59,889 bases of DNA, from NCBI RefSeq assembly GCF_016722925.1, contig NZ_JAEQNC010000021.1, forward strand, positions 1 through 59,889, written 5' to 3'. Shown one piece after another: positions 17,054 through 26,489 of this stretch. The notes under the pieces were generated by a model that made no database searches, had not been told where the DNA came from, and was given only the letters and a program-made list of their open reading frames with translations. Both the position numbers and the translations under genes were made by a program. The stretch is from Phytoamicus setariae. GTDB taxonomy: Bacteria > Pseudomonadota > Alphaproteobacteria > Rhizobiales > Rhizobiaceae. Every line of letters starts with the position of its first letter. The stretch's first letter is position 1.

Positions 17054-18268
17054 ATGACCGAAGTCACCGAACTCGATAGGCCGGAAGGCGAAGCGCTCGA
17101 CACCAAGGAAGTGCTTCTCAACCTCGGCCCGCAGCACCCCAGCACGCATGGGGTTCTTCGGCTCGTCCTCGAACTGGACGGCGAGTATGTCGAGCGCGTG
17201 GACCCGCATATCGGCTACCTCCACCGCGGCACCGAAAAACTGGCGGAGAGTTTCACCTATACCCAGATTTTCCCGTTGACGGACCGGCTCGACTATCTCT
17301 GCCCGCCTTCGAACAACCTGGCCTTCGCGCTGGCGGTGGAGAAACTCCTCGGCATAAAAGCACCGCTCAGGGCGCAGTATATCCGCGTGATGATGGCCGA
17401 GCTGGCACGGATCTCCGGTCATCTCCTGATCACGGGCGCGCTGCCGCTGGACCTGGGCGCCATGACCGCCCTGCTCTACGTCATGCGCGAGCGCGAAATG
17501 ATCATGGACCTGCTGGAGATGATCAGCGGGGCAAGGATGCACACGTCCTTCTGCCGGGTCGGTGGTGTGCGCGAGGATCTGCCCGAAGGTTTCTTCCCCA
17601 AGATCCGGGAGTTTTGTGACATCTTCCCAAACCGGATCCGCGACTATGAACGGCTTGTCGATAACAACCGGGTGTTCCTGAAACGCACGCAGGGGATCGG
17701 CGTGATCTCGGCCGAGGACGGTATCGATCTTGGCCTGAGCGGCCCGAACTTGCGCGCCTCGGGTGTCGATTGGGACATTCGCCGCGACGAGCCCTACGAG
17801 ATCTATGACCGGCTCGCGTTCAACGTCATTACCCGCAATGAGGGCGATTGCTACGCACGCTGGCGATGCCGCGTCGATGAGATGCGCGAAAGCGTCCGGA
17901 TCATCGAGCAATGCCTCGACCAAATGCCCGAGGGGCCGTTCCAGATCGACATGCCGACAATCGCCTTCCCGCTGAACAAGGATCGGGTGCACTGCTCGAT
18001 GGAGGCGCTGATCCAGCATTTCGACCTGTCGGCCTATGGCTTCAAGGTGCCGAAGGGCGAGGTCTATTCGGCGATCGAGGCACCAAAGGGCGAGCTTGGC
18101 TTCTACATCATCAGCGACGGGTCGCCGAAACCGTTCCGCATGAAGGTGCGGGCACCCTCGTTCGTCAACCTTCAGGCACTCTTTGGGGTCACCAACGCCC
18201 ACTATCTGGCCGACATGATCGCCGTGCTCGGCAGCCTCGACCCGGTGATGGCGGAAGTGGACAAATAG
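17054..18268 (+). CDS. nuoD: NADH-quinone oxidoreductase subunit D
   Basis: This 404-residue NuoD (49-kDa homologue) forms the quinone-binding cavity with NuoB. Visible signatures are LGPQHPSTHGVLR (conserved quinone-site histidine), DPHIGYLHRGTEKL, LARISGHLL and GARMHTSFCRVGG, plus PKGEVYSAIEAPKGELG near the C terminus. ATG at 17054 has GGAAAG nearby (17042-17047). It is the first gene after the palindrome in the nuoC-nuoD gap. Confidence 0.97.
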   Translation: MTEVTELDRPEGEALDTKEVLLNLGPQHPSTHGVLRLVLELDGEYVERVDPHIGYLHRGTEKLAESFTYTQIFPLTDRLDYLCPPSNNLAFALAVEKLLGIKAPLRAQYIRVMMAELARISGHLLITGALPLDLGAMTALLYVMREREMIMDLLEMISGARMHTSFCRVGGVREDLPEGFFPKIREFCDIFPNRIRDYERLVDNNRVFLKRTQGIGVISAEDGIDLGLSGPNLRASGVDWDIRRDEPYEIYDRLAFNVITRNEGDCYARWRCRVDEMRESVRIIEQCLDQMPEGPFQIDMPTIAFPLNKDRVHCSMEALIQHFDLSAYGFKVPKGEVYSAIEAPKGELGFYIISDGSPKPFRMKVRAPSFVNLQALFGVTNAHYLADMIAVLGSLDPVMAEVDK

Positions 18269-18285
18269 CAGGAGATTTGGACGCG

Positions 18286-18798
18286 ATGACCATGCGCGAA
18301 AAGATCGAAGAGGCAGCGGCGCGGTATCCCGACCAGCGCTCGGCGATCATGCCAGCACTTCTGATCGCGCAGAGGGAGCATGGCCATCTGCCAGGCGCGG
18401 TGCTGGAAGAGGTAGCCGGCATTCTCGGCGTCGAGCGGATCTGGGTCTACGAGCTGGCGACCTTCTACACACTCTTCCATACCGAGCCGGTGGGCATGTT
18501 CCACCTGCAACTCTGTGACAATGTTTCCTGCATGCTGTGCGGATCCGAGGACCTGCTGAAGCATCTGGAAACGGTGCTGGGGATCAACAAGGGCGACACC
18601 ACCCCGGATGGTCTGTTCACGCTTTCGACCGTCGAGTGCCTCGGCGCCTGCGAGATGGCTCCGGTGATGCAAGTCGGCGACGATTACCACGGTGACCTTG
18701 ATGTCAACAGGATAAACGCACTCTTGGACAGCCTCCGGGCTACGGCGGGGCGGGTAGCGGGCGTTGAGCACGCCTCTTCGCGACCGCCGGGAGAGTAG
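18286..18798 (+). CDS. nuoE: NADH-quinone oxidoreductase subunit E
   Basis: This 170-residue NuoE has a thioredoxin-like fold carrying the 2Fe-2S cluster N1a. Its four cysteines are in CDNVSC and ECLGAC, followed by [16 protein letters not shown]. Start ATG at 18286 has AGGAGA ten bases upstream; a nearby ATG two codons later is an alternative. It works with NuoF and NuoG in NADH oxidation at the tip of the peripheral arm. Confidence 0.95.
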   Translation: MTMREKIEEAAARYPDQRSAIMPALLIAQREHGHLPGAVLEEVAGILGVERIWVYELATFYTLFHTEPVGMFHLQLCDNVSCMLCGSEDLLKHLETVLGINKGDTTPDGLFTLSTVECLGACEMAPVMQVGDDYHGDLDVNRINALLDSLRATAGRVAGVEHASSRPPGE

Positions 18799-18802
18799 CG
18801 CC

Positions 18803-20068
18803 ATGTTCGAGCCGGTTCTTCTCAAAAATGTCAACGTGTCGGACGGTCATTTGCTGTCGCGCTATGAGAGCGGCGGCGGCTACCAGGCGCTGGCGAAGGT
18901 GCTGCACGAGTACACACCTGACGAGGTCGTCGATCTCGTCAAACAGTCCAACCTGCGCGGTCGCGGCGGTGCCGGATTCCCTACCGGCTTGAAATGGAGT
19001 TTCGTGCCGAAGCAGGCCGACAAGCCGAGATATCTGTGCTGCAACGCCGATGAGGGCGAGCCGGGCACCTTCAAGGACCGGATCATTATGGAGCGCGACC
19101 CGCACCAGCTCATTGAGGGACTAGCGGTGAGCGCCTACGCGATTGGGGCTAAAACCGCCTATGTCTACATCCGCGGAGAATATGTCACGGCGATCCGTCG
19201 CCTGGAGCAGGCGATCGCCGAAGCTCGCGCAAAAGGTTATCTGGGAACAAGCATTCTGGGCTCGGATTTCAGTTTCGCCGTCCACATCCACTGCGGCGCC
19301 GGCGCCTATATCTGCGGCGAGGAGACCGCGATGCTCGAGTCGCTCGAGGGCAAGCGGGCGCAGCCGCGATTGAAGCCGCCATTTCCAGCCGTAGCCGGGC
19401 TCTATGCCAGCCCCACAGTGATCAACAATGTCGAGACGCTCGCTTGCGTGCCGCATATCGTCATGCGGGGGCCGAACTGGTTTCGGGACATCGGCCCGGA
19501 CAAAAGCCCCGGCCCGAAGCTCTACTGCCTCAGCGGCCAGGTGCGCAAACCCGGCCTCTACGAGTTGCCGATGGGTATACCGCTGCGCGAGCTGGTCGAG
19601 AACCACGCCGGCGGCCCGCTGCCGGGACGCAGAATCAAGGCGGTGATTCCGGGCGGGGTCTCAGCGCCGGTCATCCCGGAGCACGGATTGGAGGTGGGGA
19701 TGGATTTCGACTCGCTGGCCGCTGCCGGCTCGATGCTCGGTTCGGCAGGCGTTATCGTAATCGACGACGCGACCTGCATGGTCAAGGTCGCCACCCGGAT
19801 CGTCGAGTTCTTCCACCATGAGTCCTGCGGCAAATGTACGCCATGCCGGGAAGGATTGAACTGGGTCGTGAAGGTACTGCGCCGGATTGAGGCGGGGGAT
19901 GGCGCACCCGGCGATCTGGAGCAGTTGGAAATGCTCTGCAAAGGCATTTTCGGCAATACGTTTTGTGCCTTGGGTGATGGGGCGGCGATGGGATTGCGGG
20001 CCGCGCTCGCCCATTTCCGCGATGAATTTGTTGCCCATATCGAGGAGCGGAGGTGCCCGTTTCACTGA
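18803..20068 (+). CDS. nuoF: NADH-quinone oxidoreductase subunit F
   Basis: This 421-residue NuoF is the NADH- and FMN-binding subunit. NADH/FMN motifs are [13 protein letters not shown] and [33 protein letters not shown] is also conserved. The 4Fe-4S cluster N3 ligands appear in [12 protein letters not shown] plus a downstream cysteine ([10 protein letters not shown]). ATG at 18803 with GGGAGAG upstream is chosen; an earlier in-frame ATG at 18764 overlaps nuoE and is less likely. Confidence 0.97.
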   Translation: MFEPVLLKNVNVSDGHLLSRYESGGGYQALAKVLHEYTPDEVVDLVKQSNLRGRGGAGFPTGLKWSFVPKQADKPRYLCCNADEGEPGTFKDRIIMERDPHQLIEGLAVSAYAIGAKTAYVYIRGEYVTAIRRLEQAIAEARAKGYLGTSILGSDFSFAVHIHCGAGAYICGEETAMLESLEGKRAQPRLKPPFPAVAGLYASPTVINNVETLACVPHIVMRGPNWFRDIGPDKSPGPKLYCLSGQVRKPGLYELPMGIPLRELVENHAGGPLPGRRIKAVIPGGVSAPVIPEHGLEVGMDFDSLAAAGSMLGSAGVIVIDDATCMVKVATRIVEFFHHESCGKCTPCREGLNWVVKVLRRIEAGDGAPGDLEQLEMLCKGIFGNTFCALGDGAAMGLRAALAHFRDEFVAHIEERRCPFH

Positions 20069-20101
20069 AGAAGTCTGCGGGATCAAGGCCGTGAGGAAAC
20101 C

Positions 20102-22717
20102 ATGCCTAAAGTCATGATCGATGAACAAATGCTGGAAGTCGAGGCTGGCTCGACAGTGCTGCAGGCCGCCCAGCGTCTGGGCATCGAAGTCCCCACCTTC
20201 TGCTATATGAAGCGGCTGCCGCCGCTGGCTTCGTGCCGCATGTGCCTGGTGGAGATCGAGGGGCAGCGGCGGCTGCAGCCGTCCTGCGCCACCGCGGTTA
20301 CCGAGGGCATGGTGGTGCGGACGAACACGCCGCTGATCGACGAAACGCGCTCTTCCATGCTCGACATGCTGCTCGCCAATCATCCGCTCGACTGTCCGAT
20401 CTGTGACAAGGGTGGCGAATGCGAGCTTCAGGACATGGTCATGGCCTACGGCCCCCGCCGAAGCGAGTTCCGCGATCCCAAACGCGTGTTTCACTCTGAA
20501 GACATCCGTCTCAGCCCGGTCATCATCATGAACGTCAACCGCTGCATCCAGTGCCAGCGCTGCGTCCGGATGTGTGAGGAGGTCGTCGGCGCAGTCGCCC
20601 TGGGCACCGTCGAAAAAGGCATGGATACCGCCGTCACCGGCTTCGAGGGCAGCCTCGCGAGCTGCGATCAGTGCGGCAATTGCGTCGAGGTCTGCCCGGT
20701 CGGCGCGCTGATGAGCTTCCCCTATCGCTACAAGGCGCGGCCCTGGGATCTGGTCGAGACCGACACGGTCTGCCCGCATTGTGGTACCGGTTGCCAGCTG
20801 ACGGTGGGCACGCGCAAAGGCGAGTTCATGCGGGTGCGCTCGAAGTGGGACGAAGGTGTCAACCGCGAAACGCTCTGCGTCCGGGGACGCTTCGGCCTCG
20901 ACTTTATCGAGAGCCGGGACCGGATCAAGCGGCCGATGATCCGCCGTGATGGCGCCCTGGTTCCGGTTTCCTGGGACGAAGCGGGGGACCATCTGCGCCG
21001 GCGGCTGTCGGCCGTCGAGAGCAAGGCTGCCGGCGGGCTGGCCTCGCCGCGTCTGCCTAACGAGGTGCTTTATCAGTTCCAGAAGCTGATGCGGACGGTG
21101 TTCCGAACCAACAACATTGATTGCTCTACGCGCTGGTCCACGCCCTTCGATACGCTCGGTCCGTTGGTGGCAGCCTTCTACAGCCGCGCACCGCTGGACG
21201 AAGTGATCGGCAACGACTGCGTGCTCGTCGTCGGCGGCAACGTAACCGAGGAGAACCCGGTCACCGAATACCTGCTGCGGGACGGCGTACGGCGGCGGCA
21301 GACAAAATTGCTCATGCTCTCGGCGCGGCCATCCCGTCTGGACGCCGATGCCCAGGTGGTGGTTCGCGTGCCGCCGGGCGGAGAAGCGGCGAGCCTTGCG
21401 GCTGTCGTAGCTGAGCTCATGGCGGCAGCCGGTCAGACCTTGCCGGGCAACGCTTTTGCCGACAACGGCGCGACGATCGGCAAGCCGGTGGCGAGCAGCG
21501 GCAGTGACGGGCCGAACCGTCTGGCCACCGCGCTCAAGGAAGGACGCAGCGTCACCGTGCTTGTCAGCGTCGACCTTCTGAGATTTCCCGACTCCCGCGC
21601 GACGCTGCAGCAGCTCACCAACCTGCTGCGGGTTCTCCGCCTGCTCGGCAAGGATCTGGCGATGCAGTTCCTCTTCGACCGCGCCAACCAGATGGGCGCC
21701 TGGGATATGGGCGTTCTGCCGACGGCTTTGCCGGGGCTGCGGGCGGTCGCCGATGATGCGGCGCGCGCCACTCTTGCGGGGAATTGGGGTGCCGAAATCC
21801 CGTCTGAACCCGGCGCGGATCTCGACGCCATGCTGGAACTCTGCCTCGGTGGACGCATGGGCGCGCTCTACATCGCCGGGACCGACCCCCTGATCGCCTA
21901 TCCAGACAGGGATCTCGTGACGCGGGCACTTGGCGCCACCGATCTGCTGATCGTGCAGGACGCCTTCCTCACGGATACGGCGGGGCTGGCCGAGGTCGTG
22001 CTGCCTGCGGCGGGTTATGGTGAGGAATCCGGCACGTTCACCAACAACGAGGGTCGGATCCAGAAGGTCCGCAAATTCCGCGAACCCGCCTTCGAGGCGC
22101 GGAGCAATCTGGCGATCTTCGACTTCGTCGCGGCACTCCGCAACCAGGCGCTGCAGCCATCGGCGCAAGACGAGATTTTCGACGAGATAGCCCGGCTGGT
22201 TCCGGCCTATCAGGGGTTGACGCAGGACGGGCTTGGCGCCGACGGCGCGTTTACCAAGGCGGTTTCGACGCCACCGGCTGGCGAGTTCTTCGCGCCGCCC
22301 CCTGCCCCGAAAGCAACCGACCGGCTCATGCTGATCACCGGCGACTGCCTGTTCCACAATGGGTATCTTTCCGAACGCTCGGAGATCCTGAATACGGTCG
22401 CGGATGACCCCTATGTCGAGATGAGCGTACAGGATGCCGCACAACTTGGCCTTTCAGATCGCGATCAGGTGGTCGTGCGATCCGCTCAGGGCGAATTGAC
22501 AGCGAAGCTCAAGGTCAACAGGCGTTTTCCCAGTGGCCTTGTGTTTGTTCCCGAAAACTACAGAGCCCTGCGTCTCAACAGGCTTATGCGGCGGGGGGAA
22601 TACCCATGTCCGGTGGACGTTCACCAGGCCACCGCGGCCGCCCGCCTCACCGGCTCTGCGTCCAGATCTGAGGAGCTCGACCAAGGCATGTCCGGGGGCT
22701 TGCCTGACCTTGCATAG
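20102..22717 (+). CDS. nuoG: NADH-quinone oxidoreductase subunit G
   Basis: This 871-residue NuoG starts with a 2Fe-2S ferredoxin domain (ASCRMCLVEIEG), the His/Cys cluster N5 region (HPLDCPICDKGGECELQD), and two 4Fe-4S motifs (CIQCQRCVRMCEE and CDQCGNCVEVCPVGA). It also has CPHCGTGC, the ligand set of the extra N7 cluster found in some bacteria. A molybdopterin-oxidoreductase-like domain without expected cofactor follows to the end. GAGGAAA lies upstream of the ATG. It is the last plus-strand gene of the cluster and converges on the CBS gene 17 bases away. Confidence 0.96.
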   Translation: MPKVMIDEQMLEVEAGSTVLQAAQRLGIEVPTFCYMKRLPPLASCRMCLVEIEGQRRLQPSCATAVTEGMVVRTNTPLIDETRSSMLDMLLANHPLDCPICDKGGECELQDMVMAYGPRRSEFRDPKRVFHSEDIRLSPVIIMNVNRCIQCQRCVRMCEEVVGAVALGTVEKGMDTAVTGFEGSLASCDQCGNCVEVCPVGALMSFPYRYKARPWDLVETDTVCPHCGTGCQLTVGTRKGEFMRVRSKWDEGVNRETLCVRGRFGLDFIESRDRIKRPMIRRDGALVPVSWDEAGDHLRRRLSAVESKAAGGLASPRLPNEVLYQFQKLMRTVFRTNNIDCSTRWSTPFDTLGPLVAAFYSRAPLDEVIGNDCVLVVGGNVTEENPVTEYLLRDGVRRRQTKLLMLSARPSRLDADAQVVVRVPPGGEAASLAAVVAELMAAAGQTLPGNAFADNGATIGKPVASSGSDGPNRLATALKEGRSVTVLVSVDLLRFPDSRATLQQLTNLLRVLRLLGKDLAMQFLFDRANQMGAWDMGVLPTALPGLRAVADDAARATLAGNWGAEIPSEPGADLDAMLELCLGGRMGALYIAGTDPLIAYPDRDLVTRALGATDLLIVQDAFLTDTAGLAEVVLPAAGYGEESGTFTNNEGRIQKVRKFREPAFEARSNLAIFDFVAALRNQALQPSAQDEIFDEIARLVPAYQGLTQDGLGADGAFTKAVSTPPAGEFFAPPPAPKATDRLMLITGDCLFHNGYLSERSEILNTVADDPYVEMSVQDAAQLGLSDRDQVVVRSAQGELTAKLKVNRRFPSGLVFVPENYRALRLNRLMRRGEYPCPVDVHQATAAARLTGSASRSEELDQGMSGGLPDLA

Positions 22718-22734
22718 TACCCTACCCGATTTGG

Positions 22735-23175
22735 TTAGTGATACCTGGTGCCGCTGATGTAATCCTGCAGATCCTGCTCGGTGCGCTGCGCTTCGTCGAG
22801 CCTGTGCTTAACCACGTCGCCGATGCTGACCACGCCGAGAACGTCGTCCCCATCCATGACCAGCACATGACGCGTACGCCGCTGGGTCATGATCGCCATA
22901 GCGATGGGCAGCAAATCCCGCGTCGAACAGGTCGCCACATCACGGTTCATGACATCAGCGACGCGCATCATCGCCGCCTTGGCCCCGTATTCCGCCACCG
23001 CATTGCAGCAATCCCGCTCCGATAGCGAACCCAGGTTTTTGCCGTTCGATTGGCTGACGACGACGAAGCCGATATTGTTGTCGCGAAACAGCCTCAAGAC
23101 TTCCACCATCGTCTGATCGGGAGTGACAGCGATGACACCGACACCCTTGTTCTTCATGATTTCGCCGACACGCAT
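22735..23175 (-). CDS. CBS-domain protein
   Basis: This 146-residue protein consists of two CBS motifs. The first runs from about residue 5 to 60 (MKNKGVGVIAVTPDQTM...NIGFVVVSQ...LGSLSERD). The second runs from about 75 to 130 (DVMNRDVATC...TRRTRHVLVMDGDDVLGVVSIGDVV). CBS pairs bind adenine nucleotides or NAD and sense energy state. ATG at 23175 has AGGAGAGG upstream; an in-frame extension to 23247 would run into the end of nuoI. It follows nuoI on the minus strand and probably belongs to the H-I-CBS transcript, which suggests nucleotide-linked control of complex I, as inference. Confidence 0.9.
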   Translation of the reverse strand: MRVGEIMKNKGVGVIAVTPDQTMVEVLRLFRDNNIGFVVVSQSNGKNLGSLSERDCCNAVAEYGAKAAMMRVADVMNRDVATCSTRDLLPIAMAIMTQRRTRHVLVMDGDDVLGVVSIGDVVKHRLDEAQRTEQDLQDYISGTRYH

Positions 23176-23222
23176 CTGAGCCTCTCCTGTCTGCGCGCTC
23201 CGGCTTGACGGATGGCGCGCGT

Positions 23223-23789
23223 TCACGTTTGTCGGATATTTCTCCACCAGTTGTAGCCCTGCGTCTCGCTCGTCTCGACCAGAACGCCCTGTTCGGTGTT
23301 CAGGCGCGTTGCGACTACGCCGCCGCCGGTCGCAGCCTTGCCCGGCTTGCGGAGCAGATCGTCACGTCCAATCACCAGTTCACGCGAAGAAAAGCTCGAG
23401 AATTCGTATTGCTGGCCAAGCGCGATCGCGTCCGCCGGGCAAGCGTCCTCGCACAGCCCGCAGAACAGGCAGCGGGCCGTATCGATCTCGAATTTTGCCG
23501 GGTGACGGTTGCCCTTCTCGTCCTCGTAGGGGACGACTTCGATGCAGTCGCAGGGACAAATCCGCGCGCAGAGCTCGCAGGCGACGCATTTGATCTCGCC
23601 CTCCTCATCGCGGGTCAGGAAGTGATGCCCGCGGTAACGCGAATAGGGCAACCATTTTTCCTTGTCCGGATATTGCATGGTGACGGATCTGGAGAACATG
23701 TAGCCGAAAGTCAGAGCCAAGGCGCTCGCCAGATCGGCGAAGAACGCCCAGCCGATCCATGTGCCAATTCTGTCTTGTGCGCGCGACAT
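23223..23789 (-). CDS. nuoI: NADH-quinone oxidoreductase subunit I
   Basis: This 188-residue NuoI carries two 4Fe-4S clusters (N6a and N6b) through CVACELCARICPCDC and CLFCGLCEDACP. The N-terminal amphipathic region (YMFSRSVTMQYPDKEKW) is typical. It is on the opposite strand from nuoA-G and lies 30 bases downstream of nuoH. Confidence 0.96.
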   Translation of the reverse strand: MSRAQDRIGTWIGWAFFADLASALALTFGYMFSRSVTMQYPDKEKWLPYSRYRGHHFLTRDEEGEIKCVACELCARICPCDCIEVVPYEDEKGNRHPAKFEIDTARCLFCGLCEDACPADAIALGQQYEFSSFSSRELVIGRDDLLRKPGKAATGGGVVATRLNTEQGVLVETSETQGYNWWRNIRQT

Positions 23790-23819
23790 CGCCGCCCCAC
23801 TACGGAGCCGCTGCGGCTC

Positions 23820-24806
23820 CTAAAAGAAAGCAATACCAGTAATGATTATGTTCGCCATCGACAAAGGAAGCAAGACTTTCCATCCGATCGCCATCAGTTG
23901 GTCGTAGCGGTAGCGGGGGAACGTGAAGCGGAACCAGATAAACACATAGACGAAGAACCCGACCTTGAGCAGAAACCAGAGGAGCGGTGGCAAGGGGACC
24001 AGTACGCCGTTCCAGCCGCCGAAGAACAGGATCACCACCAGGACCGACACCAGCAACACGATGGCATATTCGCTGACCATGAAGAAGGCAAAGCGGATAC
24101 CGCTGTATTCGGTATGGAACCCGGCCCCCAAATCGCCTTCCGCTTCCGCCAGGTCGAAGGGAATGCGCTGTGCTTCGGCCAGTCCGGCGACGAAGAACAC
24201 GAAGAATCCGACCGGTTGGTAGACGATGTTCCAGACATCGGCTTGCGCCCGCACGATGTCGAGCAGGCTCATAGATTGCGCCAGCATGACCACGCCGATG
24301 ACCGCGAACCCCATGGGGATCTCGTAGCTGATCATCTGCGCGCAGGTCCTGAGGCTGCCCAGGACAGCGTATTTGCTGTTAGAGGCCCAGCCACCGAAGA
24401 TGACGCCATAGACCTCGATCCCGATCACCGCAAAGACGAAAAGGAGCGCCACATTCATGTTGGAGACATAGAGCGTGATCTCGGCGCCGCCGACCGAGAC
24501 GGTTTCGCCGAAGGGGATCGCGACGAACACCACAAAGGGCGGGGCGAGCGCCAGGATTGGCGCCAGTTTGAACAGGAAGCGGTCGGCTTCGGCCGGGATG
24601 TGGTCCTCTTTGGTCAAGAGCTTGATTCCGTCCGCCACCGGCTGCAACAGCCCGTGCCACCCCACGCGCATCGGCCCCATCCGCTGCTGCATGTGGCCGG
24701 CAATCTTGCGTTCCAGCCAGGTTAGCGGCAAGGGCAGCAGCAACAGGATCGCAATCAGAAAAGCGACCTTGAAGACGATCAGGCCAAGGGCGACGATAAG
24801 TTCCAT
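23820..24806 (-). CDS. nuoH: NADH-quinone oxidoreductase subunit H
   Basis: This 328-residue membrane subunit has eight hydrophobic helices and links the quinone cavity to the pumping subunits. Signatures are TWLERKIAGHMQQRMGP, PVADGIKLLTKED, LRTCAQMISYEIPMGF and the acidic loop RIPFDLAEAEGDLGAGFHTE. It is the first gene of the minus-strand H-I-CBS group; the promoter must lie in the gene-poor stretch above 24806. Confidence 0.96.
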   Translation of the reverse strand: MELIVALGLIVFKVAFLIAILLLLPLPLTWLERKIAGHMQQRMGPMRVGWHGLLQPVADGIKLLTKEDHIPAEADRFLFKLAPILALAPPFVVFVAIPFGETVSVGGAEITLYVSNMNVALLFVFAVIGIEVYGVIFGGWASNSKYAVLGSLRTCAQMISYEIPMGFAVIGVVMLAQSMSLLDIVRAQADVWNIVYQPVGFFVFFVAGLAEAQRIPFDLAEAEGDLGAGFHTEYSGIRFAFFMVSEYAIVLLVSVLVVILFFGGWNGVLVPLPPLLWFLLKVGFFVYVFIWFRFTFPRYRYDQLMAIGWKVLLPLSMANIIITGIAFF

Positions 24807-25277
24807 GATCGCGGCTACTTATTCATCGGGTTGAAACGCGCGCCCGGACTTTGGCTCCAGCGATGCATTGAGCACTTTGCGCATTTGTCGGACGACATGG
24901 TACAACGGCGACGCACCTCATACAATGCCATCACATGATCTCGTCCATCGTCGCTGAGGCGGGACAAAAAAACTATGGGGCGCGGAAATGGGTCGACAGA
25001 AACTGTCTCGCTACTTTTGGGATGACGATGAAAAACAAGTTCCGCGTCTCTCGCCATGAGACACGCCGCAAGCCTCGGAAGTCATTAAACTATTCTGAGG
25101 GAGGCCAAAGTCGCCGATTTTCTGGAGACTGAATGGTGGTGGAAACAGTCCAGCGAGAACAAGTCTCGAAACAGGGAAAGTCAAAACTCTGTGCGAAAGC
25201 TGGATATTATTATGCAATATCCGAGTGTTAGCACGTAGTTTACGCGCTCATCCGGGCACGAACGCCTCGATGTAACA
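24807..25277. other. Gene-poor region upstream of nuoH
   Basis: Nothing coding is supported here. Short open frames exist on both strands but have neither a good ribosome-binding site nor a recognisable motif. The nuoH promoter is expected in this interval; I could not identify FNR/FixK, sigma-54 or other standard boxes with confidence. Confidence 0.4.
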
Positions 25278-25466
25278 GGGAATTCGACTGCCATCTTGCG
25301 GGAGAAGATTGTCATTTCGCGGGATAGGATTGTCGTGCTGCGGCATCGAATTGCCGTGTGACGAGATCAAATCGCGGTTTCGCGCGACGACATTGGCGTT
25401 CTGCGCGTCGCGATTGCCAATTCCCAGAGGTGAATTACAGTTCTGCAGGTTGAGATTGTCGACTGT
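25278..25466. repeat. Degenerate 21-bp tandem repeat
   Basis: Eight consecutive 21-bp units run from 25299 to 25466, aligned on a core resembling gATTGtCgTtcTG (for example cgggatagg-attgtcgtgctg followed by cggcatcga-attgccgtgtga). A weaker ninth unit may begin at 25278. Plus-strand translation gives a decaying heptad pattern (KIVISRD, RIVVLRH, RIAV*RD, QIAVSRD, DIGVLRV) with stop codons. The minus strand stays open and gives heptads such as RNDNLLP and QHDNPIP. It is probably the relic of a coiled-coil-type repeat gene or simple satellite drift. Confidence 0.7.
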
Positions 25467-25677
25467 AGGGATCGGTGAAGGTTGGGAAGAATGAGCGCTG
25501 AGCCGGACAGCACTCGCTTTTCGACGGAGTGCCGGCCCCTCGATCGAATACGCCCGCAGCCGCAGGTGCATACGGCGCGGGCACCTCGTTGCTGACCTTA
25601 ATCGCGCGGGCCGGCCCCGGTCAGCTTTTCTCACTTTAGCGTTAGCGACTGAGTAGAAAGTCGGCCTGAGCTACTCG

Positions 25678-25894
25678 AAAATTGTGGGCAGGGACATCGG
25701 CGCCCTGCCTGTGCCGCAGCTTACGACGGCCGCCGATGGCTCCGCTGCAACTCCATGGTCCTCAAGGGGGCACGCCACTCTCCCCGTACCAGCAGCCTGC
25801 AGCTAAGCAGGGTGCCAAACCGGACGTGCGATTTCCCGGTTGTCATGAAGACCGACCGTGGTGTTAGTCAGTCTCGCCAGAGAGCTCAACCCTC
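25678..25894. repeat. Dispersed ~220-bp element, copy 1
   Basis: This segment is clearly related to 26165-26386, in the same orientation and 487 bp away. Both begin AAATTGTGGGCAGGGACA and end near GTGTTAGTC...CAACCCTC. A hairpin GGCAGGG (25687-25693) / CCCTGCC (25703-25709) with a 9-base loop is kept in both, and the block ATTTCCCGGTTGTCATG is nearly identical. Short open frames inside are not conserved between the copies, which argues against coding. It could be a structured RNA or a non-autonomous mobile element. Confidence 0.6.
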
Positions 25895-26164
25895 TTCAGG
25901 CGAACAAGCCCATGAACTCCACTTATGAGGGAAGTGAAAAGAAGTGAAGTTTGACCGTGTCCTTCCTCAGCTCGTCGAAACTTCCCAAGAACCACCCTTC
26001 AGGGCGCAGACCAAATTATCTCGCGTCGGCCATTCTCGTCCAGCCGTGGGGTGGAAAGCTTGAAACTGAATTCGGATTGGCAGGCTTGAGGGACGAGTTC
26101 CCGTATTTCAACATCGACGTCCCCAAGTAGGATCCGGGAGAGTGTCAAGTCGACCAGTGCCCTT

Positions 26165-26386
26165 AAATTGTGGGCAGGGACACCGGCGCCCTGCCCTGTG
26201 CTGCAGACTACGGAGGGCCGCCGGCGGCCTCGTCTGCAACTCCTTGCCCATCAACGGGGTACGCCACCCTCCCCGTAAGCGTGTCACTGCTACCTGGACA
26301 GGATCACCCAACCGGACCGGCGATTTCCCGGTTGTCATGTTGGACGAGTGTGGTGTTAGTCCGTGTCGCGCGGGAGTTCAACCCTC
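26165..26386. repeat. Dispersed ~220-bp element, copy 2
   Basis: This is the second copy of the element at 25678-25894, with several small insertions, deletions and substitutions. The hairpin GGCAGGG (26173-26179) / CCCTGCC (26189-26195) with a 9-base loop is preserved, as is the 3' part GATTTCCCGGTTGTCATG...GTGTGGTGTTAGTC. I do not recognise it as a known RNA family or IS end. The bases between the two copies (25895-26164) show nothing I can support. Confidence 0.6.
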
Positions 26387-26489
26387 ATAGATAGAGTATC
26401 TCAATTTTTCTCTTTATAAGGGAAACCATAAACGCTAATACCCTTGCAGATAGATCCAGCGGCAACCGAATTGAAGGTTCAGGCACGCG

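Noticed and set aside
19661-22444. 927-codon minus-strand frame opposite nuoF and nuoG
   Set aside because: The plus strand encodes the conserved cysteine clusters of NuoF and NuoG; the antisense frame is a shadow of high-GC third positions.
24807-25277. FNR/FixK or sigma-54 box for nuoH
   Set aside because: I looked for TTGAT-N4-ATCAA and GG-N10-GC patterns and found none that I would trust.
25299-25466. Possible CRISPR array in the 21-bp repeats
   Set aside because: Units are contiguous and degenerate with no spacers.
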